From Hyphochytrium catenoides (taxonomy: Eukaryota; Sar; Hyphochytriomycetes; Hyphochytriales; Hyphochytriaceae): a stretch of DNA of 64,000 nt. Shown one piece after another: positions 22,643 to 33,678 of this stretch; the stretch's first letter is position 1; the number at the start of each line of letters is the position of its first letter. The notes under the pieces are model-generated. The model worked only from the letters and a program-made list of their open reading frames with translations. It did no database searches and had not been told where the DNA came from. The translations under genes were made by a program, and so were the position numbers. The stretch spans positions 1-64,000 of the forward strand of contig FLMG01001544.1 of assembly GCA_900088475.1 (NCBI GenBank), written 5' to 3'.

Positions 22643-25086
22643 CGATACGCATTATCAAGACGTCAAGTTAAGTGCAGAGAGCCACCGAGCAAGGGACTAG
22701 GCCGGGACTTAGGTGCATTTATTCACCGCCTTCTCTCCTTGTTAAGATCCTTTTTTTTACTTTCTTTTTCACTCTCCATAGGTGCTCTGTCTTTCTCGTC
22801 TCTTCTCCCGTTTTTCATCTCATGGCCCTTTAGGGGTAGCAACACAGCTCTGTGCCTGTTATCCTCTCTAGCACCAGGCCGAACGCAGTCCTTATACTTC
22901 TCACTCTTACATTATGGGACGTCATCTAAACTCTTCTGTGTCTCGGCTTGTCCCATTCTCTGTCCCTTCCCACTCTCTCGACGCTCTACAACTTCACCCG
23001 CAGTCTTGGTGTTCTTAACCTAAAAAGACTCGACCCGTATGTTATGCATAAATCCGATTGCTCCCTCATCAATCTGCTCGCGTCTATCTGCTCGCGTCTC
23101 GGCTGAAGTCAAAAAGAGAGACTTTAACTCTCGCTTTTTAAAGATTTGCCTCTATATCTCACCAGACTCTTCGCTTCTGTTCTGTCACCACTCTTGTCCA
23201 ACCCTTCCCTTACCCTCCTTCCTCGCACAGCCAAACAAGTGACTCTTGGACGCTGTAGGCCCTCTGCAAAGCCCACTTTCTCATCCCTTGTGCTTTTAAG
23301 TGGGCCCAAATGCCTTCTCTATGTAAGAGGAAGAAAGCTTGATCGTGGATATATATGCTAGATATATAGCGAGAGGGAAGAGGCCTCTCACAGCAGCAGC
23401 ATCGGCAGCAGTGTTCAAGTGGGAGAAAGATCCTGTCTCTTCACCTTTCTGTCAACTGCAAGGGCAGGAAGGCCAAGTAAGATCCTTGCACGCATTGAGA
23501 GGGAGGGACACAGGAAGATAGGAGAATGGCTGCATTGTCTGCTTGAGGGGCGTCAGAATGGGATTATAAAGAGAGACAGAAGAGATAATGTAGGAAGAGA
23601 GACAAAGTAGAACTAACCCTTTAGTGATTGAGGAGGAGAAAATAGAGAGAGAGAGCGCGAGCGTAGGAGAGAGAGCTGATGTCAGCCTTGTATAACGCTC
23701 TTTCCTCCCGGAAGACCAATGGGAGAGACTGACCAAAAGAGACCTACACTCCTCGCAAGGGGAGAAGAGACATAAAAGAGAAGCAGACACAGAAAAGAAG
23801 AATGCATGAAGACGGTGAGGAGTTATAACANNNNNNNNNNNNNNNNNNNNNNNNNNNNNNNNNNNNNNNNNNNNNNNNNNNNNNAGAGAGAGAGAGCGAG
23901 AGCGAGAGAGAGGGAGAGAGATGGGGAGAGAGAGAGAGTGGGAGAGGAAGAGGACCGCTTGACAAACTTTCTTGCTCTGGCGACATTTAGTTCGCTTTTA
24001 CCATTATTACTATGCCGCTTATCACAAGATACAATGAGGGGAGGGCTGGACCTATTATTACAATGGCCTCCAAGAAGACTGCAACATCATCCTCTTTGGC
24101 TCCACGCACACATCTCTCTCAACTCTCTCTCTCTCCCGCTCTTATATTTACTTGTTCCCTGTATTTGTCTCCGCTCTGTCTCTCTCTCCTCTCCAGCTCT
24201 CTTCTGCTCATTGCTCCCTCTTGTCTCCTTCATGAACATAAGAGAGCTCAGCCATCGGCAGGAGCCAGAGACTTGCTGCAGCGACGAACGGACGAAGACA
24301 AGCAGCGCAGACATCCGTTGAGCCTTTCTCAATAGGAAGGCTTCTTCTCAGGAGAGGAATAACGAACGGGCCGTATGTCCCCTGTCCTTCAGAAGTACAC
24401 TCGCTTTTCTTTCACCTCTTCCCATCGTGCTACTTCTTCTGTTCTTCTATCTCTCTTTTGTGTCCTTTTCCACCTCAAGGGCCAGAACTGGTGATGAACT
24501 CTAGCGCTGAATCTGTCCTGTCGGCCATGCTGAGGAAAGAAAGGAGACTATACTGAACAATAAAGGAGGTAAGCTGTTTGTGGTTGCGAACTCTCTGCCG
24601 GAAGCCTTGCCAGTGCTCTTTCTGTGGCAAGTCGTCCTTAGGGGCTCTGTTATCCGTTGATAGCTCTGCCTAGCCCATTAGCGCCTGCACAGGATGCTGT
24701 CTTCCTGGGTTTCTTCTTCTTCTTCTTCTCCATCTTCTGGCTCTCTCTTGTTCAAATGACACGGCCTGCAGCTTCTCATTATTCAACTATGGCCTCACAG
24801 GAAGGGATGTCTCAGATGGCAAGGGCTGTAGGCCAAGCATGCCTTTCTATACGGCGTCTGGAATTGGCCGCTAGAGCTGTTCACACAGCCTTATCTCCAT
24901 CCTCTTTCTCCCACTCACTCTAACTTTCTCCTCCTTAAACCTTACCTCTGTCTCTCTCCTCGGGTCCACTTCTCCATCTTCTCCATCTTCTCTTTCTTTT
25001 TCTCTATTTATTCCATCTCTATCCTTTCCTTATCCATGATGGGCATTCAGTGCTGAGTGAAGCGAGATCAAAGCTCCGCCGTTGAG
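22643..25086. other. long region without a recognised gene, contains 54-nt gap
   Basis: About 2.4 kb with pyrimidine-rich sequence and a run of N at 23831-23884 flanked on the right by AG repeats. Possible unassigned exons exist (a Met-rich frame at 24756-24920, and a short stretch ending with a GT donor near 24570), but none carries a domain I can name. A 14-bp perfect tandem duplication lies at 23072-23099. Confidence 0.45.
23831..23884. other. assembly gap (54 N)
   Basis: A run of N directly followed by an AG dinucleotide repeat. The break is most likely caused by the microsatellite. Confidence 0.98.
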
Positions 25087-27470
25087 ATGGACCCTCCTTT
25101 TGTGCCGCAAAGTCCGCCACTTTCTATGCCCATTACAGCGGACCCATCCATCACCCCAATCACGAAAGACAGAGCCGGTAGCCCTTCGCTCCCCTTCCTT
25201 ACACTTGTCTCTTTCTATCTCTCGTCCTGCCTCTGTCTTCGTGTACTTCCAGGTCATCCCTCATACGATCCTTTTAGTTTTTGCCATTGATCTCTCGCTG
25301 CCTCCCTCGCTTCGTCTTCTATCCTAAGTAGAGTTAACCTTCCGTCTCTTTCCCTTTTCCGCCTTTTCTGGTGACTTTGTTAAGAGTATTGCATCGTTCT
25401 TATGGTTGTCACACATATTCTTTGGCTCTCTCCTCCCAACAGAGCAAGGCTTACTCTTTGCTGATGGACAAAAACCAAAGTCTAAGATGCCGCGGACTCC
25501 ACCCCTTTCCTCCAGTGGCCCTTCTTGCATCGCACCGCCTTTGCTCTCTCTCTCTTTCGGTCAACAACTGGTTGCTACGTCCAACCTCGTCTCTTCCTCA
25601 GAGATCTCCCGGTTACTTTGTCCTATGAAGAGACTCCAGGTCTCAGGGTTTAGCGATATTGAGGCCCATAAGTCACGCGTCGTCAAACGGGAGAGCTCAA
25701 CGGCTTCATCGTTCTCAGTCGAGAGGTTCGCTTTCACCGTGAATACTATATCTTCTTTGCAGCCTTCCTTCTTGAGCTATTTAGCGTTTCCGTGTCTGAG
25801 TTATCTCAGGACTCAGTCTGACTCTCTTGTTCAGCGTCTACTCTTTATTTATCATTTTGTTGATGTCTAGCTTCCAACTTCTTGGGGCGCTAGGACCTCT
25901 TCAAAGCCCCTGTAGTGCCCTTGGCATCTTTTGCGAAGCGTACCATGATTCAATGGTTCCACTGTAGCTTGTCATGTGGTCATTTCACTTCGTTTCCTTT
26001 GCTCTAAGGAAACAAGCATTAAGAAAAAAGTTAGCAAGACCCTAAGTCTCTTCCCCAGTTTGTCTGTTAAGCTCTCAGGTCTGAAGAGTCAAGAGCGCTT
26101 TGTTAAGGGAGAAGGCCGCACCAGGGCTGTAGCTGGCAGAGACTTTAGCCACCTACCCTCTGACATAGTGGTGGCTATTCTAGCGATGCTTAATGATGGT
26201 ACGACATCCAAACGCTTTTAGTTGTGGAAGAGCCCCTTGAAATTTGCTCTCAGCTGCCCTATTTGGGCACGGTGGTACCTTCCCATTGTAATGCCGGCGG
26301 GGTTGGCAGGAGCCTTACCCCATGTGTTTAACTCCTTTTGCCTAATATCAACTGCCTGTAAAGTATTGTGGCCCTAAAGAACGCTCGTTGTTTACCTCTC
26401 GCAGAGGACGTCTTGCTTCGATTCGAGGCTGTTTGCAGACTTTTTCGCGACCTATCCTTAAAGGTAAAATCCTTCAGGGCAGTTCTCACTTCTCCTCTAG
26501 CCGGGGCACCTCCGCTGGGATGCTTCATATTCTTCTCTCATAAGACCCTGCGAACTGTTTTCAACAAACTTCCTAATCATTTGCCGAACATTCTCCATAC
26601 AAGTGCCCAGAAAGATGGCTTCGAGTGGACCTATTGGACCGAGATCTCGTCATAAATGACCCTATGCTGAAGAGCTTCCCTAAGTGAGTTAGAACGAAGG
26701 GGTCTTATCCGCCTTGGGCTTCGGCCATAACACTTCTAATGCTCACTCGCTTTCTAATGCTCACTCCTTCCCGCGGGCTTGTAGGCGCTTGCGAGGAGTC
26801 TCCAAATTGATCCTCGGGGATTGCCCATCCCTCAAGAGAGCCCATGAAAGGTCAGTCATAGTTGCCTCTCTCCATGGGGGCAGGTACATCTGTATCCATA
26901 GTATTAGCATCAGCACAGGCCTCTTGACCTTCTAATCCGCCCACGCCTCGTCTTGAACCTAACGGTCTCTCGTAGTATATATCAGATGTTGCAGAGCTGC
27001 CCCTGGGTGCAGTCAGTGCGTTTATGTGCCAGGTATGCTTTACCGGAGGAGAGAAAAGAGGACGAGCTATATGTAGGATAAGGAAGGGGTAGATGAAAAG
27101 TGGAAAGGACGACGTCTGAGAAGTGCGAAGCTATGCAGAAGAAGTGAAACCGAAGGATCTTGATTGACACTCTTTCCAGCGACTTCCCGCGTGCTGTGCT
27201 GTTAAATTCCAAGTTGCAAGAGCTGATGAGCCGCTCACTCTTGTCAGTGCAAGGCAGTGTCCTCAGGCGCGGAGGAGGTCAGATGCCTCTTCTTATTAGC
27301 ATAGATTAGCCTCTCCGCCATGATTGGTTTTCTATAGTGATCACTGGCATCTCGATCCTCCCTCCTCGGGATGAATCTACCGCTACCTAACAGTCTACGT
27401 AGGCTCAGTCGTGTTATCTTAGTGCTTTCAGACTTTTGTCGGCCGAGCCATCTTCCTTTGTGAGCTATCC
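25087..27470 (+). CDS. F-box protein with leucine-rich-repeat-like C-terminal exons (approximate model)
   Basis: Several exons on the plus strand suggest one gene. A Pro/Ser-rich first exon starts at ATG 25087 and stops at a GT near 25181. A second Ser/Pro/Lys-rich exon lies around 25440-25730. The F-box is split over two exons: 'DFSHLPSDIVVAILAML' near 26150-26200 and 'EDVLLRFEAVCRLFRDLSLK' at 26403-26462, which fit the L-P-x-x-I...V-C-+-x-F-R pattern. Downstream exons carry 'LLDRDLVINDPML', 'LRGVSKLILGDCPSL' and 'MLQSCPWVQSVRLCAR', which have the spacing of F-box-associated leucine-rich repeats. F-box proteins link substrates to the SCF ubiquitin ligase through Skp1. Exon borders and the end near 27470 are not resolved, and the next gene may begin inside this span. 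Confidence 0.5.
26734..26766. repeat. 15-bp tandem duplication, period 18
   Basis: The unit TTCTAATGCTCACTC occurs at 26734-26748 and again at 26752-26766, within an intron of the F-box gene shortly before an acceptor. Confidence 0.9.
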
Positions 27471-27535
27471 CGGTCTATCATCTTGCTAACGTTTGGTGGT
27501 CACCTTTCTCTCAACTGCCCTGTCTGCCCTACTTC

Positions 27536-28390
27536 TAGCGATTAGTGGAGTTCATCTGCTGCTGGGAGTCAACCTTCTTGCCCTTGTTCGGCACTTCACA
27601 CTGAGCGACGAGGAGTTTCTTCGTGCATTTCTCATTGGCCGATACTTTCTAGGTGGGTGGAGGCAAGCTTGAACAGCAGCAAGGTGGTCTATGAATGACA
27701 ACAAAAGAGACAGTGTACACTGGTTATCGGAAGGCGGATAGGGCACGGAGTCTGCAAACATTGAGCTGCTGACTCATTTGCTTCATCTGTCTCTTCTATT
27801 TTTCCCGTAGACAACCATAAAGCACGACAAACTGCAGCCAGGAAAGGGTTGCTGCCCGACAGTTTAGTCATCTTCTCCCTTTATGCTGCCTGTAAACTAG
27901 GCAACAGGAGAGGAGAGTTGCACATGTCAGACATCGTACAGGTTTACACCCGGAACCACCTGCAGGGAGACAGAGCGAGTAAGAGGAGGAGCATTCTACT
28001 CGCAGTCGAGGAGAGCCGAAGGTTTGAATATTGCTTGTCGTTTTTCCAACAAGCATCGCGTGTTAGTGGTCTTACAATAGCCCCGACCTCTCCCATTTAT
28101 CCCTGGCGTGCCTCCTTCGTTCTATCCTACGACCCTCGGTTAGCTTCGGCTCGTACTTTGTCAGCTCTCTGCCCAAGGATGCCAAGTCCATGACTCGCTT
28201 CATCGCCCTCTACAATTCACTATTTATTGAAGCCGCCAAACCGGCGGTTGCTCTGTTGCTAACAGTGGGGATTAGCCCCGTAGTGCAGCGGGTAAAGGAG
28301 AGAGACCAGAAGGAAATGACAGACAAGACGTGCTCAGACCCATCCGGAAGCTTTCGGCCTTGTTCTGACATATTGAGAGCAGAACTATAG
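27536..28390 (+). CDS. uncharacterised protein (partial model)
   Basis: Three exons with plausible splice sites are visible: about 27536-27652 ('LLALVRHFTLSDEEFL'), about 27808-28012 ('GLLPDSLVIFSLYAACKLG' and 'HMSDIVQVY'), and about 28141-28390 ('YFVSSLPKDAKSMTRF', ending at TAG). Coding character is supported by long open frames that stop at GT donors and by balanced amino-acid composition. The middle exon has the feel of a helical cyclin/TFIIB-like repeat (short residue, aliphatic run, 'AACK', then a small helix), but I could not confirm that family. The 5' end is not identified and may lie near the ATG at about 27371 or belong to the preceding F-box gene. Confidence 0.4.
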
Positions 28391-28446
28391 CCCCTTCATT
28401 ATAGAGTTTGTGAGGCAGATGTGAAGACGAGAAAGAAAGTCTTCTC

Positions 28447-28474
28447 TCTCTCTGTGAGTGTCTCTCTGTGAGTG
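28447..28474. repeat. 14-bp perfect tandem duplication
   Basis: TCTCTCTGTGAGTG is repeated exactly twice in a CT-rich stretch downstream of the uncharacterised gene. Confidence 0.85.
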
Positions 28475-28755
28475 TCTCTCTGTTGTCTCTCTCTTTCCCT
28501 CTTTGATGCCAGGATGCCAGGAAGTCTCTGCAAGCATGTCTGCCAACTTCCTCCTCCTCTGAAGGCGGCACAACTTTCCTCTTCACATAGAGATTGGCTT
28601 AGTATTTCTAATACTAGAACCCGAATAGCAGGCCGCATAGAATAAAGACTGTCAATATTTGAAATATATCCCATAGGCCGAAGGGATGTGTGCCAGAGAT
28701 CTTGGTTCGCACGGCCCGAGGCGCACTGCCAGAGGGGCTGCTTCCTCTCGATGTG

Positions 28756-31519
28756 ATGAAGCTTGGTAAGAAGCGGCACGACAGCGGAGGGGAAGAGACA
28801 ACAGGCGAAGAGACAAGGAAGGTATCTGGAGGCAGCAGAGCCGGGTGGCCTCAGGAGAGCTGGCTTGAGCACATTCCAGGGTCTATCAGCCTCAGTGAGA
28901 AGGGATATATGGGTAATAACATGGTGCTCACCTCCCCGATAGCTACGTCCGCTCAACGCCTGGGGCCACATCCTTCCTATGGGACATCCCGGCATAGCCT
29001 CCGTAATGCACGTGAGGAGGTTGCCTCGCTCATCAAGCCATCCCCTGGTTTGTCAAGTTTACAATCAAAGGATGAGAGCGATGGGCAGCGCCAACGCCGC
29101 GCCTTCATAGTATCTCTTATTGCACTGTGTGCTGTAACGATCCTTCTGTACCTCTGTCATTCTGAAGGCTTGAAGGGAGCCAATGACATAGAAAGCCAGG
29201 TCTTGAATCTTGCGACAAAAGGCGATGGACAGAATAGTGACCAGGAGCTTGGGCGGGTCGACTTCCCAGGGAGAAAGGATCTCATTCGGCACCTACCTGG
29301 AGCCCCCGCTGGTTATCATTCAGCCCAATTCAGCGGCTTTCTACACGCCTCGGGAGGGAGGAACATCCACTACTGGCTGGCAGAGAGCCAGTCCAGGCAT
29401 CCTGACGCTGACCCGGTTGTCGTCTGGCTCAATGGAGGCCCGGGAGCCAGCTCCCTAGGCGGTCTGCTCTATGAAAACGGCCCCCTTACGATTCTCGATG
29501 ACGGCCAGACCTTGGTTAGGAACCCTTTTACCTGGAACAGACGGGCCAACGTTCTCTATCTTGAGTCTCCATGCGGCGTAGGGTTCAGTTATCAAGATGA
29601 TGGTGACTATGAGGATGATGACTTGAGCCAAGCTCGTCATAACTATGCGGCGCTAGTGGACTTCTATCGAAAGTTCGCTCACCTTAAAGAGAATGGGCTG
29701 TACATCACAGGAGAGAGCTACGGAGGAGTTTATGTCCCCACGCTCGCCATGGAAATCGTGGAAAGGAATGAAGAGAGGAAGAGAGAGAAAGGCAGGGAAC
29801 GGGCAGGGACAATGTGGATGAACCTGAAGGGTTTCGCCGTCGGGAACGGCATAAACGAGTTTGTCTTTAGCTCGATGTTCCCCTTCGCGTACTACCACGG
29901 CCTGATTAGCTCCAGGCAATATGAAGCCTTCAAGACCGCCTGTCCTAGCATCAAGGTATCCTCTACTTTCTCTTCCTCTCACCTCAGCCGTAACCTTGAG
30001 CCGCCTTCTAAGCCTTAGACTCTCATCCAGTTGTCCGATCTCTCTCTTAACCTTGGAACAGAACCTCTTAGCCGAAGCCTCACCTTCTCCCAACTGCTTG
30101 CTGTCTCTATCTGTTCTGAACTAGGAGCGAACTAAAACTCCTCATCAAAGCGATGCAAGATGTGCTCAGGTGCAGATGGAAATCTTCATCCAAGCTTACA
30201 CGTCTCACATCAACATGTACGATATCTATAGAGATTGCTGGGGTGGATCCCCCTTGGCTGCGCCGGGCAATCCTCCTTCCTTTTCCTCACAGTCATCCAC
30301 ATCCTCTGAGACTGCTGGAACAGGAAGTAGTGGATCAAGAGAGGTACTAAGGAAGAGACTCGCTCTCACTCCTGTTCCCATCGCCATGTGCATCAATAGC
30401 ACTGCAGCCCAGTACTACTTCAACACTCCAGAGGTGCGGAAGGCCATAAATATCCCTTCAGCTGCTGGACACTGGTCTGCAGTGACAATGACAAACGTCT
30501 CCGCTATGGGACCCTTCAGAGTGCCTCATCCGCTCAATTATGCTCGGACCCTGAACAACGAAGTGACAACCCTCTGGAGACAATTGCTGGAGAAGGGAAT
30601 AAAAGGCCTGATCTATAATGGTACACAAGGACCCTGCAGATTTGCCAATGGCGATGTGTTATACTGCTTATCAGCCGGGTTCTCGTTTCTCTCACTTGCT
30701 TGCTTTAGCTGGTCCAATCGTCTCCCTAACTAGTACTCCACTACGTTGCCCTTGCAACTCAGATGAGGTCTGCATCTTTCCTTATTCTCTTGTCAGATAG
30801 TTCACCAGAATGGCCTTAGCTTCAAAGTGTCAACATCAGGAGTCTGGTTGTTTGTTCGTAGCTTATCAGCCTTCTCTCTTCCTTGGGTTCTAGCGCGTTT
30901 CACTATCAAATACTATTGGCCTCAGCCGCTTACCCTCTTGTTCTTCATGTCGCTGCGTTGTGATTCCAGGGGACACCGACTTGATGTGCAACTTTCTAAG
31001 CGGTGAATGGGCGGTAGAAAGCCTAAACCTGACAGAGAAGGTAGCCTGGTCACCTTGGAACATCGATGGCTCCCAACAGTCTGCGGGGTTCATGAAGGAG
31101 TTTGAGGAGGGGCTGACGTTTGTCACGATTAAAGGGGCAGGCCACATGGTAAGGCCTTACCTCACCTATTGTTGCTTGACCAAGCGGTCACAGGTGCCTG
31201 GTTGTCTATGAGCGTAGAGGTATTCCGGCTCGGCTGTAATCTCTGCATGTGGCAAGCTCAGAGGAACTTGTATTGCTTCACACAGAATCTTCCCGCATCT
31301 TCCCGGCTAAATGTTAACAGTGTATTCTCTCCTCTTTGACAGGTTCCCCAATGGCGTCCAGCAGAAGCGCAGTTCATGATTGAGCGCTTTCTCCTCCGGG
31401 ACCCGCCCCATCAGCCATGGACTGCCAGTGATCCGCAAGTAAAAATGCCAGGTGATGGGAGCAGGGTGGAGGCACAGAAGTTGAGAACAACAGCAAAACA
31501 GAATGCTGGCCCTCCCTAA
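28756..31519 (+). CDS. serine carboxypeptidase (peptidase S10) with N-terminal membrane anchor
   Basis: Four exons (28756-29955, 30170-30620, 30970-31148, 31343-31519) join in phase to 668 residues. The S10 fold is clear: 'VVWLNGGPGASSLGGL', 'NVLYLESPCGVGFSY', nucleophile Ser321 in 'GESYGG', Asp554 in 'GDTDLMCN' and His609 in 'GAGHMVPQW', giving a complete catalytic triad. These enzymes remove C-terminal residues in acidic compartments or in the secretory pathway, as vacuolar carboxypeptidase Y and Kex1 do. Instead of a signal peptide there is a hydrophilic 115-residue N-terminus followed by one hydrophobic segment (about residues 117-136, preceded by 'RQRR'), which predicts a type II membrane protein. 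A Ser/Gly/Thr-rich insertion follows 'RDCWGG'. ATG 28756 is the first Met in this frame; the frame stays open upstream only with GTG. Converges on the ankyrin-RING gene. Confidence 0.9.
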
Positions 31520-31645
31520 CCTAACAAAACCCACTATATAAATCCTACGAGCAAAGTAGTAGTGAAGGCCTTGGCTTCTCCTAGAAGAGAGAATGCTGGC
31601 GAGATGATTATGCAGTAGCAAGCCTTTGTTTGGCAACAAAGAATC

Positions 31646-32990
31646 CTATGTCCGATATCTCAGGTCGAAGAGGCCTGAAAGCGCGCTCCCTGGCGTCTTC
31701 TCGACAGCTGGCTGGGTCGACTCTTCCAGTAAAGTCTTTCTGGTGTCTGGCAGATCATTCCCATTGACAGCCTTTCTTTTGCAAACCTTGCACGGCGTCC
31801 ATCTACCTTGACCGCCTTTCCTCACTTCCCTAAGAAAGCAGTGATCGCACACAAGCTCCTGGCAGCAGGGTAGCCGTACCGATGTCCAGAAATGATCCTC
31901 ACACAATGGACAGAGGAAGGGAGGCTGAGTAGAACTAGCTGATTCTTCCCGCAGATCCACCCGACAGCCGTCTTCATTTTTATGCCTTTCCGTCTCTGTG
32001 TGCTGAAGGTCCGCTCTTGCGCAAGCAGCCGCACTAGGAGAGGCTTCTTGCCGATCTCCGTCTTCCTTATTCAGCATCTTTGCCTCGTCCAACAGTTGTG
32101 TGTAGGTTTTCCCGTGCTTATCCACCGCATTCACAGCTGCGCCTTGAGATATCAGGAGCTCTACCACGGCGACATGTCCCTAGCGGGATACATATTGAGG
32201 GGAGAGGAGAGACGGAGAAGGATATGGGTACACTCAGTTGGCTTCCTGTACCTTAAGCGAAACAGCGAAGGCAAGAATCCGTAGACGCTGATAGTGGGAC
32301 TCACAAAACAGCTTGGGAAGGTGAAAGGCGATATTCAATCTATAAGCAGCAGTCGGACGTTGGCGAGACGAGGAGAAAGAGAATAGATAATTCAAAGTCC
32401 ACAAAGACCGGCACAGACCTGTGACGCCGCCTTCAGCAACGCCGTTCTCCCATCGCCAAAAGAGAGATCAGGTAAGTTTATCAGCTCCTTGTCTCTTCTT
32501 GCTTTTACTGCTGCTGTCACCAGAAGCCGGCAACATTCTAGATGTCCATTAAAAGCTGCCCGATGAAGCGGCGTCGCTCCACAATCGGCAGCTAGAGGGT
32601 CTGCACCTCTCTGTAACAAGTATCGTACCAATGGCACATGGTTGGCCTGTGCAGCGTAGTGGAGCGCAGTGTAACCGAAGGGATCGGTGCAATTCACACT
32701 CTTGGCTCTATCTTCTATCCAGCGCTTTAATTGCTGTAAGTCCCCGTACTGAGCGGAAGCTGAGAGAGAGAATGCAGAGCGAGGTGAGGATGTTATTTGA
32801 ACCAGCAACCAAGGGGCGAGAGCCATGAGGAGGACCATCAGAGCCCTTAGAGATCACTCGTAAGAAAGAGAATAGGCCCTTGTTTCCATAAGATTACGCT
32901 TATCAAGAGATCGAGGTTCCTCGTGCAGGGACACTCACAGAAGATGCTAAGGTTCTGGATATCGCCGCCTTCAAATAAATGACTCGCCAT
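31646..32990 (-). CDS. ankyrin-repeat protein with C-terminal RING-type zinc finger
   Basis: Three exons (32990-32939, 32759-32419, 32179-31646) join in phase to 308 residues. About four ankyrin repeats occupy roughly residues 18-165, with consensus cores such as 'GYTALHYAAQANHVPLVRYLL', 'GATPLHRAAFNGHLECCRLL' and 'GHVAVVELLISQGA'. An acidic linker follows. The C-terminus holds a Cys-rich finger starting 'FLCPLCEDHF', continuing 'PCCQELVC', 'HCF' and 'PCKVCKRK', consistent with an all- or nearly all-Cys RING-like domain. Such ANK-RING proteins are commonly ubiquitin ligases whose ankyrin repeats select the substrate; ligase function here is inference because no E2-contact evidence is available. 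The 3' end lies 126 nt from the convergent carboxypeptidase. Confidence 0.85.
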
Positions 32991-33678
32991 CCACCTAGAG
33001 CGAACGCAGCAAGCTGAAGGCTGGCTTCCGGCTAAGTAATGTCCTCGTTTTGCCTGCCTCTCCTCCCCGCTGCCCCCGGTCTCTTCCAGTCCTTAACAGA
33101 GCTATAGATTGTCGGCACTGCTGCCAGTCGCTTCTACCAAGCGCCATGATGAGCCCGCGGCCGAGACGATCCATATTGCCGCCCTTCCCAAAGCTTCTCA
33201 TCTGTCAAGCATTTGGAATGATTCGTCACTTAGACGGTATTATTCCTTAATATCGCACAATTGGGTCAGAGTTATTTCCAATAAAGCCCAGGTACGACCT
33301 GAAAGGAAGGGTTATGAAGATGAAGAGCTCTCACAAGGTTCATGAGGATGAAGAGTAGGAGCTGCTCTCGGGCCGACAAGGAGGAGTCGATAGAGTAGAT
33401 GCACCCAGACGGACTCACTTATAATGAAGGTCCTGACCTTTCCGAGAGGATAACATAGAGGTCTCTAACAACTTTAGCTCCTCATCGGAGGCCATGGAAA
33501 GTTCTCTCTTAATGCACGAGAGAGCTAGGTTTAGTCTTCACGCTCTGTCCCTTTTACAACGAGGAGCTTGTCAATAGTGACAACTGCCTCTGGCATATAG
33601 ATCTATTAATGTCGCTATCGCGTCTCTCCTACACCTCCACAGATTATGGCGAAGCCGCTGGCATTGCTCGTGCTGCTG
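32991..33678. other. intergenic region between two minus-strand genes
   Basis: 688 nt between the ankyrin-RING start and the CNOT10-like stop. No frame with family motifs was seen. It should contain the ankyrin-RING promoter and the 3' untranslated sequence of the CNOT10-like gene. Confidence 0.5.

Noticed and set aside
24087..24332. Minus-strand frame of 81 codons
   Set aside because: Low-complexity antisense of CT-rich DNA with no family motif or splice support.
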